Below are positions 51,244-59,825 of a DNA stretch of 64,000 nucleotides, piece by piece. Position 1 is the stretch's first letter. Each line of letters opens with the position of its first letter. A program made the position numbers and the translations under genes. A model generated the notes under the pieces. That model was not told the DNA's origin and ran no database searches. It worked only from the letters and a program-made list of their open reading frames with translations. The stretch comes from Jatrophihabitans_A lederbergiae. GTDB taxonomy: Bacteria > Actinomycetota > Actinomycetes > Mycobacteriales > Jatrophihabitantaceae. Location of the stretch: contig NZ_JAVREH010000006.1 in the NCBI RefSeq assembly GCF_031845305.1, positions 124,001-188,000 of the forward strand, read 5' to 3'.

Positions 51244-52455
51244 ATGCACGGTGATCTGCTGGACGTGGCGCTGGTCGTCCTCGCTGTGCTGTCCGTGTTC
51301 TCCGGCTACCGGCGGGGGCTGATCCGCTCGATCACCTCTTTCCTCGGGTTCGTGCTCGGCGCGGCGGCGGGCGTCCACTTCGCCCCGGGCCTGGCCCGGC
51401 TGGTGCTCAAGGCACCGACCAACTCCGTTGCGGCGGATCAGGCGATCGGCCAGCGGATGGTGACCCTCGTCGCGGTGCTGGTGCTCGCCGGCGTGGGCCA
51501 TTTCATCGGCCAGGCCCTCGGCAACCGGATCCGGGCCAAGGTCGCCAAGACGGTGCTCGGCCCGGTCGACGGCGCAGCCGGCGCGGTGGTCTCGGCGGCC
51601 TCGCTGCTGGCCCTGGCATGGTTGTTCGCGCTGGCGCTGGCCTACGCCCCGGCGCCCGCGGTGGCGCGCCAGATCCACCGCAGCCTGGTGTTGCACACGA
51701 TCGACCAGGCGCTGCCGGGCTCCGGCCAGCGGGTCGCCGCCGGGCTGCTGCGGGAGCTCCAGCTGCACAACCTGCCGGCCGTGTCGGGCCCGTTCGCCAC
51801 CCTGCTCGCCCCTTCTGTCGCGGCGCCCGATCCGGCCGTGGTCGGCGGAGCCACCCGCGCGGCGGCCGACTCGATCGTGAAGATCACCGGTGACGCGCCG
51901 TCCTGCGGGCGCTCCATCGAGGGCTCGGGTTTCGTCTACAGCGCCGACCGGGTGATCACCAACGCGCACGTCGTGGCCGGCGTCGCCCATCCGCGGGTCC
52001 GGGTTCCGGGCGGCGCGGTACTGAGCGCCCGGGTGGTCGTCTATGACCCGAACCGCGATGTCGCGGTGCTGTACGTACCGAACCTCGGCCGGCGCGCGTT
52101 GACGCTGGTCGGATCGGCGGGCACCGGAACGTCGGCGGTCGTGGCCGGCTATCCGGAGAACGGCCCGTTCATCGCGGTTCCGGCACGGATCGGCGCCCGG
52201 ACCCAGGTCACCGGGCCCAACATCTATCAGGACAAGACCGTCACCCGGCAGGTCTACACCGTCCGTGGCCGGGTGCTGCCGGGCAATTCCGGCGGGCCGC
52301 TGCTCACCAGGTCCGGGCAGGTGCTCGGAGTCGTGTTCGCCGCGAGCGTGGACCAGAAGGACGTCGGGTACGCCCTGACCAACGCCGAGATCGCGCCCGA
52401 CGTCACGGCCGGCCGCGGGGCGACCTCGGCCGTGGACACCAAGGGTTGTGACTGA
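51244..52455 (+). CDS. marP: MarP-like membrane serine protease
   Basis: Periplasmic trypsin-like protease on a membrane anchor, 403 residues. About four N-terminal helices (1-150) form a CvpA-like domain. The protease domain (about 210-395) has catalytic His in ITNAHVVAG, Asp in YDPNRDVAVLYV and Ser in LPGNSGGPLL; a Cys pair (SCGRSIEG and the terminal KGCD) may form a disulfide. In M. tuberculosis MarP (Rv3671c) is needed for acid and oxidative stress resistance. ATG start at 51244. Confidence 0.92.
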   Translation: MHGDLLDVALVVLAVLSVFSGYRRGLIRSITSFLGFVLGAAAGVHFAPGLARLVLKAPTNSVAADQAIGQRMVTLVAVLVLAGVGHFIGQALGNRIRAKVAKTVLGPVDGAAGAVVSAASLLALAWLFALALAYAPAPAVARQIHRSLVLHTIDQALPGSGQRVAAGLLRELQLHNLPAVSGPFATLLAPSVAAPDPAVVGGATRAAADSIVKITGDAPSCGRSIEGSGFVYSADRVITNAHVVAGVAHPRVRVPGGAVLSARVVVYDPNRDVAVLYVPNLGRRALTLVGSAGTGTSAVVAGYPENGPFIAVPARIGARTQVTGPNIYQDKTVTRQVYTVRGRVLPGNSGGPLLTRSGQVLGVVFAASVDQKDVGYALTNAEIAPDVTAGRGATSAVDTKGCD

Positions 52456-52483
52456 CCGGGACGCTCAGAAGGCGGCTGCGCCG

Positions 52484-52933
52484 CTAGTTGACGGCTGAGC
52501 GCGCCGTCGCCAGCCAGGTCGCGTCCTCGAGCAGGGCGCCCGGAAGGTCGGTACCGAACTTGTCGCTGGCCAACCCACGCCAGGACACGCCGGCCTTGAT
52601 CCCGGCGACCGCGGCGGCCACGCCGATCGCGGCGGACAGAGCCGTCACCGCGCGGCTGTTGCCCTCCCGGTGCGCCAGCACGCCGCCACTCAGGGCGCCG
52701 AGGACCAGCCGCGGTACCGCGCCCTGCGGCTGAAGCCGGCTCGGGATACCGGGCAGCTTGTCCCCCACGAACTCTGCCGCCGACACCCCGGCCGCGGCCT
52801 TGGCGACCCACGGACGGGTGACGGCCGAGCCGCCGCGAGTGCGGGTGGACGTCAGGGCCAGGGCGGCGGGCCCGAGGGAGCTCCGTCCACCGGTTGCCAG
52901 GCCGAGCAGGGCAGCACGCGCGAGAATCGACAT
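52484..52933 (-). CDS. Conserved hypothetical membrane protein
   Basis: Protein of 149 residues starting MSILARAALLGLATGGRSSL at ATG 52933. Hydrophobic Ala/Gly/Val-rich segments (about 1-30, 70-90 and 95-120) suggest two or three membrane helices. The N-terminal GLATGGRSSLGPAALAL and a later GDKLPGIPSRLQP are reminiscent of DUF4126-type proteins, but I am not sure of this. Function unknown. Convergent with marP. Confidence 0.7.
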   Translation of the reverse strand: MSILARAALLGLATGGRSSLGPAALALTSTRTRGGSAVTRPWVAKAAAGVSAAEFVGDKLPGIPSRLQPQGAVPRLVLGALSGGVLAHREGNSRAVTALSAAIGVAAAVAGIKAGVSWRGLASDKFGTDLPGALLEDATWLATARSAVN

Positions 52934-53029
52934 GCACCCGAGCCTAACCATTCCGGCGGAACCGCGCCCCATGGTGGAGATCGTGGTGGATGCTGTAGAC
53001 GTGAGCGACGAGGTGGCGGAGGCCGTGCG

Positions 53030-53284
53030 GTGAAGCTCAAACTGGATCTGCACGACATCTACAACCGTGGCGGCGAGATCGACAAGGCGCTGCGCGACAT
53101 CATCGACGAGGCCGTCCGGATCAAGGCGCCGCTGGTCGAGATCATCCCGGGTAAGGGCTCGGGCCAGCTGAAGAAGCGGGTGCTGCGGTTCCTGGATCAA
53201 AAGGAGATCAAGGCGCTGTACCACCGGGTCGAGAAGGATTCCGACAACTTCGGACGGGTCTTCGTCCATTTCCGCTGGAAGTAG
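53030..53284 (+). CDS. Smr-domain (MutS2 C-terminal-like) small protein
   Basis: Stand-alone Smr domain of 84 residues starting MKLKLDLHDIYNRGGEIDKA. The LDLHD motif and the nuclease/nucleic-acid-binding loop IPGKGSGQLKKRVLRFL are typical. Smr domains bind or nick nucleic acids; recent work links some to collided ribosomes. In actinobacteria this short form is common and its exact role unsettled. GTG start at 53030; this start matches family length exactly. Confidence 0.9.
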   Translation: MKLKLDLHDIYNRGGEIDKALRDIIDEAVRIKAPLVEIIPGKGSGQLKKRVLRFLDQKEIKALYHRVEKDSDNFGRVFVHFRWK

Positions 53285-53358
53285 CGCCGGCCACCTATAC
53301 CGGGCCGGTTACCGTGCGCCTTCGCTGTCGAACGGGGCCGATGGCATATCAATAGCCG

Positions 53359-54057
53359 GTGGTTCTATCCGAGCGCAAGCATCAGGTCCATCCCGGCGAG
53401 CCGCGACTGCCGGCCGCCATCGCGGTGCTCGTCGCGATCGCCCTGTACGCGTTACTGCCCAACCGGTTGCTGCTCGGACCGCGCTACGTCGTCCCGGTGT
53501 TGGAGCTGTTGCTGTTCATCCCGCTGGTCAAGGCCAATCCGCGCCGGATGACGAAGGAGAACCGGCTGCTGCGACGGCTTTCGATCGGGCTGGTGCTGCT
53601 GATCGCCGCCAGCAATGCGGTGGCGCTGGTGCTGCTGGTACACGACCTGGTGGCCGGCAAGAGCGACGACGCGGTGACCCTGCTGATCGCGGCCGGCCAG
53701 GTGTGGGTGACCAACATGCTGGTGTTCGCCCTGGCCTTCTGGGAGCTCGACCGCGGCGGGCCGGTGGTGCGGACCCAGACCGCCCGGCCGCGGTTACCCT
53801 CCGCGGACTTCCGCTTTCCGCAGGACGAGGACCACGACGCGATTGCCGAGGTTGCGAAGCGGTCCTCGGCGAAGTCCGGTTGGGCACCGGGTTTCATCGA
53901 CTACCTGTACGTCTCGATCACCAACTCGTCGGCGTTCAGCCCCACCGACACGATGCCCCTGTCGCCACGGGTCAAACTTCTGATGGCACTGGAGTCGGTG
54001 TCGGCCCTCGTGCTGTCGGTGATCGTCATCTCCTACGGCGTCGGCCAGCTCAAGTGA
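53359..54057 (+). CDS. DUF1345-like integral membrane protein
   Basis: Protein of 232 residues with about five transmembrane helices (about 18-35, 40-58, 75-97, 108-125 and 212-230). The conserved stretch WAPGFIDYLYVSITNSSAFS followed by PTDTMPLSPRVKLLM is characteristic of a widespread bacterial membrane family without known function. GTG start at 53359. It stands alone between the Smr gene and the convergent helD. Confidence 0.82.
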   Translation: MVLSERKHQVHPGEPRLPAAIAVLVAIALYALLPNRLLLGPRYVVPVLELLLFIPLVKANPRRMTKENRLLRRLSIGLVLLIAASNAVALVLLVHDLVAGKSDDAVTLLIAAGQVWVTNMLVFALAFWELDRGGPVVRTQTARPRLPSADFRFPQDEDHDAIAEVAKRSSAKSGWAPGFIDYLYVSITNSSAFSPTDTMPLSPRVKLLMALESVSALVLSVIVISYGVGQLK

Positions 54058-54067
54058 CGCCCGCGGC

Positions 54068-54123
54068 TCAGTTCGAGCCGGTCAGTTCGCGCGGGTCAGT
54101 CCGAGCCGGTCAGCCCGGCGGGC
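54068..54123. repeat. 14-bp tandem repeat at the helD stop
   Basis: Four degenerate 14-base units, from TCAGTTCGAGCCGG at 54068 to 54123. The third unit (54096-54109) begins with the reverse complement of the helD stop codon, so the end of helD has been copied into the gap. Confidence 0.8.
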
Positions 54124-56381
54124 AGCGGCTCGCGGTGCAGGATGCGCAGCCGTTGGGTGCACCGGGTCATCGCGACGTAGAGGTCGCTGGCTCCGCGCCG
54201 GGACTCGGCGAGGATGGCCGCGGGTTCGAGTAACAGCACGACGTCGAACTCCAGCCCCTTCGACTGGCGCGCCGTCAATACCGAGACCCGTTCGTCCGCA
54301 TCATCGGGGGCCGCCGCACCGGATTCGGATGACGAGCCGCCGGCTGTGCCTGATTCGGACGACGAGCCGAGCATGGCCGACGCGACCTCGTCGACCAGGG
54401 CAGCCGGCGCGATCACCGCCAACCGTCCACCGTCGGAGCGGGCCAGCTCGTCGGCCACCACCGCGGGCACCGCAGGCGCCAGCGGGCCACTGACGAACTC
54501 CACGCTCGGTGGCGAATCCCCTTGCCGCGCCGAGGTGATCTCTGACGGATTCCCACCCGCCGCGGCGAGCATGGCGGACGCGACGTCCATGATCCGGCCC
54601 GGGGTTCGGTAGTTCACGGTCAGCTCGGCGAGCCGCCAACGCTCCGGAACGTACTTGTCCAGCATCTGACCCCAGCTGGTGGCGCCCGCACTGGAACCCG
54701 TCTGGGCGATGTCGCCGACGACCGTCATGGATCGGGACGGGCAGCGCCGCATCAGCAGTCGCCACTGCATCGCCGACAGCTCCTGAGCCTCGTCGATCAC
54801 CACGTGCCCGAAGGCCCAGTTGCGGTCACTGGCCGCCTCGTCCACCAGGGACTGCCGGGTCTGCGACGCGGTGTAGCGCTCGGCCAGCGCGGCCGCGGTG
54901 GTCATCTCGCGGGCGTCCGGCTCCATGTCACTCACCATGTCCAGCACCCGGCCGGCGTACTCGCGCTCGGCCGCCAGGTCGGCCGCGGCGGCAGCGGCCG
55001 CCTCGTCCACCTCGGGATCGCCCTCACCGAGCAGCTCGGCCGCCTCGTCCAGCAGCGCCACGTCGGCCGACGTCCAGAGCGCCGTCCGGTCCCGGCGCAG
55101 GGCCCGCCGCTCGGCAGCCGAGAACCGGGGCGCGGCCGCGGCCAAGGCATCCGGATCGGCGTACAGGTCGCGCAACAGCTTCTCCGGTCGCAGCGGCATC
55201 CAGCACAGGTTGACCTCGCGCCGGACGTCGGGCGAGGCGCGCAGCGCGTTGACCATCTCGGTGCGGGTGTCCTCGTCCAGCTCCGTCTTCAATGCCTTGG
55301 CCAATCGGACGGCGAGGCGTTCCAGCAGGTCGCGCACGAAGCGGACGCGGGCCTCGTTGTGCGGCTTGCGCGACTGCTGCGCCCGGCGGCGGGCCTGGTC
55401 CACCTCGTGCGGGGCAAGGATGATCCGGGTGCCCTCCACATCGAGCTCGACCGCCTTGGCCGGTACCCGCTGGCGGTTCCGGACGGCGGCGGCCAGCACC
55501 CGGGTCATCCGCAGGTCGCCCTTCACCTCGGCGGCGAGCGCGCTGTCGACACCACGCGCGTCGATGCCGGGGAACAGCTGCCCGGCAGTCGCCATCACCA
55601 CACCGGTCTCGCCGAGGCTGGGCAGCACCTGCTCGATGTAGCGCAGGAACCGGTTGTTCGGTCCCACCACGAGAACTCCGCTGCGGGCCAGCCGATCCCG
55701 GTGGGCGTACATCAGGTACGCGGCCCGGTGCAGCGCGACCACCGTCTTGCCGGTTCCGGGGGCGCCCTGTACGACCAGCACCCCGGCCAGCGGAGCGCGG
55801 ATGATCTGGTCCTGCTCGGCCTGGATGGTGGCCACGATGTCGCGCATCCGGCCGGTGCGGTTGGCGTTCAGCGCCAGCATCAGGGCGCCGTCCGTGCCGA
55901 CCGTCTCGGTCCGGCCGTTGGCCGCGGCGTAGGCGTCGAGGTCGAGCACCTCGTCCTGCACGCCGGTGACGGTCCGCCCCGAGGTGGTCAGGTGGCGCCG
56001 GCTGATGGTGCCGTCCGGGTCCCCCGGGGTCGCCCGGTAGAACGGCTGCGCTGCCGGCGCGCGCCAGTCGAGCAGTAGCCGGCGGCCGTCCGGTGCGGTC
56101 AGGCCGACGCGGCCGATGCAGCGGTCGCTGCCGTCGGCCATGTCGAGCCGGCCGATGCACAGGTGCTCCTCCACGGCGTTGAGTCGCACGAGGTTCTCGG
56201 TGTGCAGGGCCAGAAAGGCGTCACGCTCCACCCGCGCGGCCGGGGTGCCGGCGGTCGAGGTGCGCCGGAGCTGGGCCAGCGTGCGGGCGGTCTCGTCGCG
56301 TACCTCGTCCAGCCGGGCATACAGGATGTCGAGGTTCGCCTGTTCGGCCCGCAGGGCAGCGGCCACCACGTCTTGGCTCAC
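54096..56381 (-). CDS. helD: HelD-type superfamily 1 helicase / RNA polymerase-recycling ATPase
   Basis: UvrD-like ATPase of about 761 residues. An N-terminal coiled coil (about 1-65) precedes the core. SF1 motifs are visible: Walker A GAPGTGKTVVAL, motif II VVIDEAQELS, VVGDIAQT, motif IV LTVNYRTPG, motif V LTARQSKGLEFDVVLL and motif VI LYVAMTRCTQRL. HelD proteins release RNA polymerase from stalled complexes, and HelR forms give rifampicin tolerance. A repeated acidic Ser/Glu insertion (GSSSESGTAGGSSSESGAAA) lies near motif V. The start is uncertain: GTG 56381 or GTG 56396. An AT-rich repeat lies upstream. Confidence 0.92.
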   Translation of the reverse strand: MSQDVVAAALRAEQANLDILYARLDEVRDETARTLAQLRRTSTAGTPAARVERDAFLALHTENLVRLNAVEEHLCIGRLDMADGSDRCIGRVGLTAPDGRRLLLDWRAPAAQPFYRATPGDPDGTISRRHLTTSGRTVTGVQDEVLDLDAYAAANGRTETVGTDGALMLALNANRTGRMRDIVATIQAEQDQIIRAPLAGVLVVQGAPGTGKTVVALHRAAYLMYAHRDRLARSGVLVVGPNNRFLRYIEQVLPSLGETGVVMATAGQLFPGIDARGVDSALAAEVKGDLRMTRVLAAAVRNRQRVPAKAVELDVEGTRIILAPHEVDQARRRAQQSRKPHNEARVRFVRDLLERLAVRLAKALKTELDEDTRTEMVNALRASPDVRREVNLCWMPLRPEKLLRDLYADPDALAAAAPRFSAAERRALRRDRTALWTSADVALLDEAAELLGEGDPEVDEAAAAAAADLAAEREYAGRVLDMVSDMEPDAREMTTAAALAERYTASQTRQSLVDEAASDRNWAFGHVVIDEAQELSAMQWRLLMRRCPSRSMTVVGDIAQTGSSAGATSWGQMLDKYVPERWRLAELTVNYRTPGRIMDVASAMLAAAGGNPSEITSARQGDSPPSVEFVSGPLAPAVPAVVADELARSDGGRLAVIAPAALVDEVASAMLGSSSESGTAGGSSSESGAAAPDDADERVSVLTARQSKGLEFDVVLLLEPAAILAESRRGASDLYVAMTRCTQRLRILHREPLPAGLTGSD

Positions 56382-56411
56382 GCCGTGCCCACCCACCGTC
56401 CTGGTGTAATC

Positions 56412-56440
56412 ATTGATCGAAGCAAATTGATCGAAAGCAA
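56412..56440 (-). promoter_or_regulatory. AT-rich tandem repeat upstream of helD
   Basis: ATTGATCGAAGCAA (56412-56425) is followed by ATTGATCGAAAGCAA (56426-56440). On the minus strand each unit reads TTGCTT(T)CGATCAAT. It lies 16-60 bases upstream of helD starts and is much more AT-rich than its surroundings. A promoter or an operator is likely. The HelR-associated RAE element has a different published sequence as far as I recall, so identity is not claimed. Confidence 0.5.
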
Positions 56441-56467
56441 TCCGTCGAAGCAGTGCTCGATCCTGCC

Positions 56468-57397
56468 CTACCGCTCCGGCGGCACCCCGGGCCGGGTAGC
56501 TGCGGTGTGCCCGTCGACAGGCGCTGGGTCGGCGGCATCGACCTTGCCCAGCTCGACCACCGACACGCCGAGCAGCAGCATCAGCACGACCAGGCCCGCA
56601 CCCGACCACGGCCCCCGGTGGATGTGCTCGTCGTACACCATCACCCCGACCACGATGCTCAGCAGCGGGTCCACCGTCGCCATGGCCGGCAGGCTGGCGG
56701 TCAGCGGCCCCGCCTGGAACGCCAGCTGGCTCAGCAGCAGGCCGACCGCCCCCACCACGATCACGGTGTAGAGCTGCCAGCTGGTCAGGGCGACGAGCGG
56801 CCCGTGTACGGCCCGGTCGGTCAGGCCCTTCAGTAGTGCCGCGGTTGCCGCGTACACCACGCCGACCGCCACGCCGATCAGCGCGGCGGCACCGGCAGCC
56901 GGGCGGCGCCGGTGGGCCAGCAGCAGGCAGGCCCCGGCCACCGTCAGGCCGACCGCCGCCGCGACCACGGCGGGCAGCCGGTCCGGGCCGTCGCCCGTGC
57001 CAGTGCCCGGATTGGCGCCGGCGAGGAACAGGAACGTCACCAGGCACGCGCTGAGCACCAGCGCCCAGCGGATCTCGGCACCGGTGACGCGGCGGCCGCG
57101 CCGGCGCCGCAGCAGCAGCGAGAACAGCAGGCCGCTCACCAGCAGCGGTTGCACGACGGCCAGCGCCCCCAGGTGCAGCGCGAGCACCTGCAGCGTCAGG
57201 CCGATCACGTCGGCGACGATGCCGGCCAGCCACAGCCGGTGGCTCACGGTGGCGGCGACGAACCTGGCCAGCGTGCCGACCCGCAGCCCGCTGGCATCCG
57301 GGACCTGGGCGGCGCTGGAGTGCTTGAGGTTGGTGGAGACGGCGAACGCCAGGGCGGATCCCAGGCTCAGCACGACGACGAGCCAAGACACGGACAT
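56468..57397 (-). CDS. DMT-superfamily transporter
   Basis: Integral membrane protein of 309 residues with about ten helices in two repeated halves, like EamA/DMT carriers. ALAFAVSTNLKHSSAAQVPD and the two-repeat signature around PLLVSGLLFSLLLRRRRGRR and TVDPLLSIVVGVMVYDEHI support it. ATG at 57397 is preferred because GGAG lies six bases upstream; another ATG at 57409 is in frame. Substrate unknown. It ends 71 bases upstream of the helD-proximal repeat. Confidence 0.85.
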   Translation of the reverse strand: MSVSWLVVVLSLGSALAFAVSTNLKHSSAAQVPDASGLRVGTLARFVAATVSHRLWLAGIVADVIGLTLQVLALHLGALAVVQPLLVSGLLFSLLLRRRRGRRVTGAEIRWALVLSACLVTFLFLAGANPGTGTGDGPDRLPAVVAAAVGLTVAGACLLLAHRRRPAAGAAALIGVAVGVVYAATAALLKGLTDRAVHGPLVALTSWQLYTVIVVGAVGLLLSQLAFQAGPLTASLPAMATVDPLLSIVVGVMVYDEHIHRGPWSGAGLVVLMLLLGVSVVELGKVDAADPAPVDGHTAATRPGVPPER

Positions 57398-57497
57398 GCT
57401 CGGCTCCATCCCTCGTGTGCCAGCTGCTCGACCGCTTGCCCGGGTCGGCCAGAAGGGTAACGCGCGGGTGCTGAGAGCGGACCGGGCCGACGGCTGG

Positions 57498-57520
57498 CCA
57501 CAAGATCTCGCCACAAGATC
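57498..57520. repeat. 12-base-period duplication upstream of the GT4 gene
   Basis: CCACAAGATC occurs at 57498-57507 and, with a preceding G, at 57510-57520, in the 206-base gap between the DMT gene and the GT4 gene. Nothing else is seen there. Confidence 0.7.
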
Positions 57521-57603
57521 CTGAGCGACACCTTTGCACGCTGCCCCAAACTCGCCGGGGATATCAGTACGATCCCGAACGTGCCTCAACCCTGCCCGCA
57601 GTC

Positions 57604-58887
57604 ATGAGGATCGCGCACGTCACCGACTGCTACCTGCCGCGGATGGGGGGCATCGAGCGACAGGTCGAGGGTCTGGCACGGGCGCAGACCGCGATCGGTC
57701 ACGAGGTGGACGTCATCACCTCCGTCGCGCCAGCAGGCCCTGCCGCGGCCGAGGCGGCCAATCACGTGCTGGTACGCGGGCCACACCGTTCCGGCTCACA
57801 CGCCGGCTCGATCCGCTATCTGTCCACGCTCAGCGGCCGCCGAGCGGTTCTCGACGGCGGCTACGACCTGGTGCACGTGCACGCCTCGACCTTCTCACCG
57901 CTGTCCTATCTCGCGGCCGGGGCCGCGAGCCGATCCGGCGTGCCGACCGTCGCGACCCTGCACTCGCTCTGGTCCTACGCCACCCCGATCTTCCGGTGCT
58001 TCGACCTCGCCCTTGACTGGCGGCGCTGGCCGATCACCTGGACGGCGGTGAGCGAGGTCGCGGCGGCATCTCTGTCGGAGGTGCTCCGCCCGCACTCGGC
58101 GATCTCGGTGCTGCCCAACGGCGTGACGCCGGCACTGTGGTCGGTGCGGCCGCTGCCGCCCGACCCGAACCGGGTGGTCATCGTCAGCGTGATGCGGCTG
58201 GCCGCCCGCAAGCGGCCGCTGCACTTCCTCAAGACGCTGCGGGCGGTCCGCGCCCAGGTTCCCGCGAGTGTTCGACTCCAGGTGCGGATCGTCGGCGACG
58301 GCCCCAAGCGCGAGGCCATGCGCCACTACCTGGACCGGCACCAGATGTCGGACTGGGTGCAGCTGACCGGTCAGCTCGACCAGCCCGCCATCCGCGAGCT
58401 GTTCCGCGGCGCCGACCTCTACGCCTCCCCCGCCACCCTGGAGTCGTTCGGTATCGCCGCGCTCGAGGCCCGCTGCGCCGGGCTGCCCGTCGTCGCCTTC
58501 GCCGGCACCGGCGTCTCGGACTTCGTCCAGCACGGACGCAACGGCCTGCTGGTGGACAACGACGCCGCGATGGCGAACGCGCTGGCCACCCTGGCTCGCT
58601 CGGCCGGCGCCCGGGACGAGCTGAGCGAGCACAACCGGACGACCGACTCCGGGTTCTCCTGGGACCGGGTGCTGCATACCTGTGAGGACGTCTACACCCG
58701 GGCCTTCGACGAGGTCGGCCAGGTCCGTCCCGACGCCGGGCGGGCGCACCGGCACACGCGCAACCTCGAGACCCTGACCATCGTGCCGCCGTCATCTCCA
58801 TCGCCATCGCCATCGCCATCGGCACGGCCATCGGTGCCGCCGGACCGGGATGACGACCCGGCGCTGGCCCACCTCGGCTCCGGGTGA
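57604..58887 (+). CDS. GT4-family glycosyltransferase
   Basis: Retaining glycosyltransferase of 427 residues, probably at the membrane face. N-terminal MRIAHVTDCYLPRMGGIERQ, the GT-B linker region SVMRLAARKRPLHFLKTL, and the EX7E motif in TLESFGIAALEARC support GT4. The last 70 residues are a Ser/Pro-rich tail with a hexanucleotide repeat. Its stop overlaps the PIG-L gene as GTGA, so the two products likely act on the same glycoconjugate, for instance adding and then deacetylating a GlcNAc. That is inference. ATG start at 57604. Confidence 0.9.
   Translation: MRIAHVTDCYLPRMGGIERQVEGLARAQTAIGHEVDVITSVAPAGPAAAEAANHVLVRGPHRSGSHAGSIRYLSTLSGRRAVLDGGYDLVHVHASTFSPLSYLAAGAASRSGVPTVATLHSLWSYATPIFRCFDLALDWRRWPITWTAVSEVAAASLSEVLRPHSAISVLPNGVTPALWSVRPLPPDPNRVVIVSVMRLAARKRPLHFLKTLRAVRAQVPASVRLQVRIVGDGPKREAMRHYLDRHQMSDWVQLTGQLDQPAIRELFRGADLYASPATLESFGIAALEARCAGLPVVAFAGTGVSDFVQHGRNGLLVDNDAAMANALATLARSAGARDELSEHNRTTDSGFSWDRVLHTCEDVYTRAFDEVGQVRPDAGRAHRHTRNLETLTIVPPSSPSPSPSPSARPSVPPDRDDDPALAHLGSG
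58798..58821 (+). repeat. (CCATCG)4 hexanucleotide repeat
   Basis: Four perfect CCATCG units encode alternating Ser-Pro in the C-terminal tail of the GT4 enzyme. The unit keeps the reading frame when its copy number changes. Confidence 0.85.
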
Positions 58888-59708
58888 GCCCGGACGCCTC
58901 CCGCACCTTCCGGGTGGTCTCCTTTCACGCCCATCCGGACGACGAGGCGCTGCTGACCGCCGGCACCCTGGCCCGTGCCACCGCCGAGGGGCACCGGGTC
59001 ACCATCGTGGTGGCGACCAACGGCGAGGCCGGGCTGGCCGACACGCCCGGTTCGGCCCACTCCCCCGGCGCCGGCCTGGGCGCTACCCGGCTCGCGGAAC
59101 TGCGGGCTTCCGCTGCCGCGCTCGGCTGCGCCCGGGTGGTGGCGTTGGGTTACCCCGACTCGGGAATGCGCAACGAGAACCGGGGCTTCGCCTCGGTTCC
59201 GGTGGACGAGGCGGCGGCCCGGCTGGCCGAGGTGCTGGCCGAGGAGCGGGCCGACGTGCTGACCGTCTATGACCGCAACGGCGGGTACGGACACCCCGAC
59301 CACGTCCAGGTGCACCGGGTCGGGCATCGGGCCGCGGAACTTGCCGGAACGGCGGTCGTCCTGGAGGCGACGGTGGATCGCACCGCTCTCGTCCGGGCGC
59401 TGTCCGCGATCCGCTGGACCAGGCTGGCACCCGCGGCCTTCGCACCGGAGCGGATGCGCTCGGCGTACAGCGACCGCGCCGAGATCACCCATCGGGTCGA
59501 CGTCCGCGGCCAGCTGAGCCGGAAGCGGGCCTCGATGCGCGCCCATGCGACCCAGGCCACCGGCGGCACCGGATCCCGCACCCTGGCGTTCTTTCTGAGG
59601 TTGCCCGGTCCGCTCTACCGGCGGGTGTTCGGAACCGAGTGGTTCATCGAGCGCGGCCGGCCGCCCGCGACGCCGGCCGTGGACGACATCTTCGCCAGCC
59701 TGCGGTAG
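58884..59708 (+). CDS. PIG-L family N-acetylglucosaminyl deacetylase
   Basis: Zinc-dependent deacetylase of 274 residues. The first metal motif is FHAHPDDEALLTAG, and the later HPDHVQVHRVG holds the third ligand; YDRNGGYGHPDH is typical. Relatives are MshB (mycothiol) and GPI PIG-L. The C-terminal FFLRLPGPLYRRVFGTEWFI is a conserved tail of an actinobacterial subgroup. GTG start at 58884 overlaps the GT4 stop. The pair suggests GlcNAc transfer followed by deacetylation. Confidence 0.92.
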   Translation: MSPDASRTFRVVSFHAHPDDEALLTAGTLARATAEGHRVTIVVATNGEAGLADTPGSAHSPGAGLGATRLAELRASAAALGCARVVALGYPDSGMRNENRGFASVPVDEAAARLAEVLAEERADVLTVYDRNGGYGHPDHVQVHRVGHRAAELAGTAVVLEATVDRTALVRALSAIRWTRLAPAAFAPERMRSAYSDRAEITHRVDVRGQLSRKRASMRAHATQATGGTGSRTLAFFLRLPGPLYRRVFGTEWFIERGRPPATPAVDDIFASLR

Positions 59709-59710
59709 GT

Positions 59711-59785
59711 CAGCCGTCGGCGACGGTCCTCAGCCGTCGGCGACGGTCCTCAGCCGTCGGCGACGGTCTTCAGCCGTCGGCGACC
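59711..59785. repeat. 20-bp tandem repeat with internal palindrome
   Basis: CAGCCGTCGGCGACGGTCCT is repeated 3.75 times from 59711 to 59785 between the PIG-L stop and the convergent acyl-CoA-dehydrogenase gene. Each unit contains CCGTCGGCGACGG, a small hairpin, so the RNA could form three or four successive hairpins. Confidence 0.9.
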
Positions 59786-59825
59786 AGGGCCTCCTCGAAC
59801 ACGGGCGCGATGTCGCCCACACCCG

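Noticed and set aside
52971..53033. 20-codon frame (MVEIVVDAVDVSDEVAEAVR) overlapping the Smr start
   Set aside because: Too short to support. The GTGA overlap makes a leader peptide conceivable, but there is no other evidence.
58798..58821. Phase-variable switch in the GT4 gene
   Set aside because: The repeat unit is six bases, so copy change cannot shift the frame; only tail length would vary.
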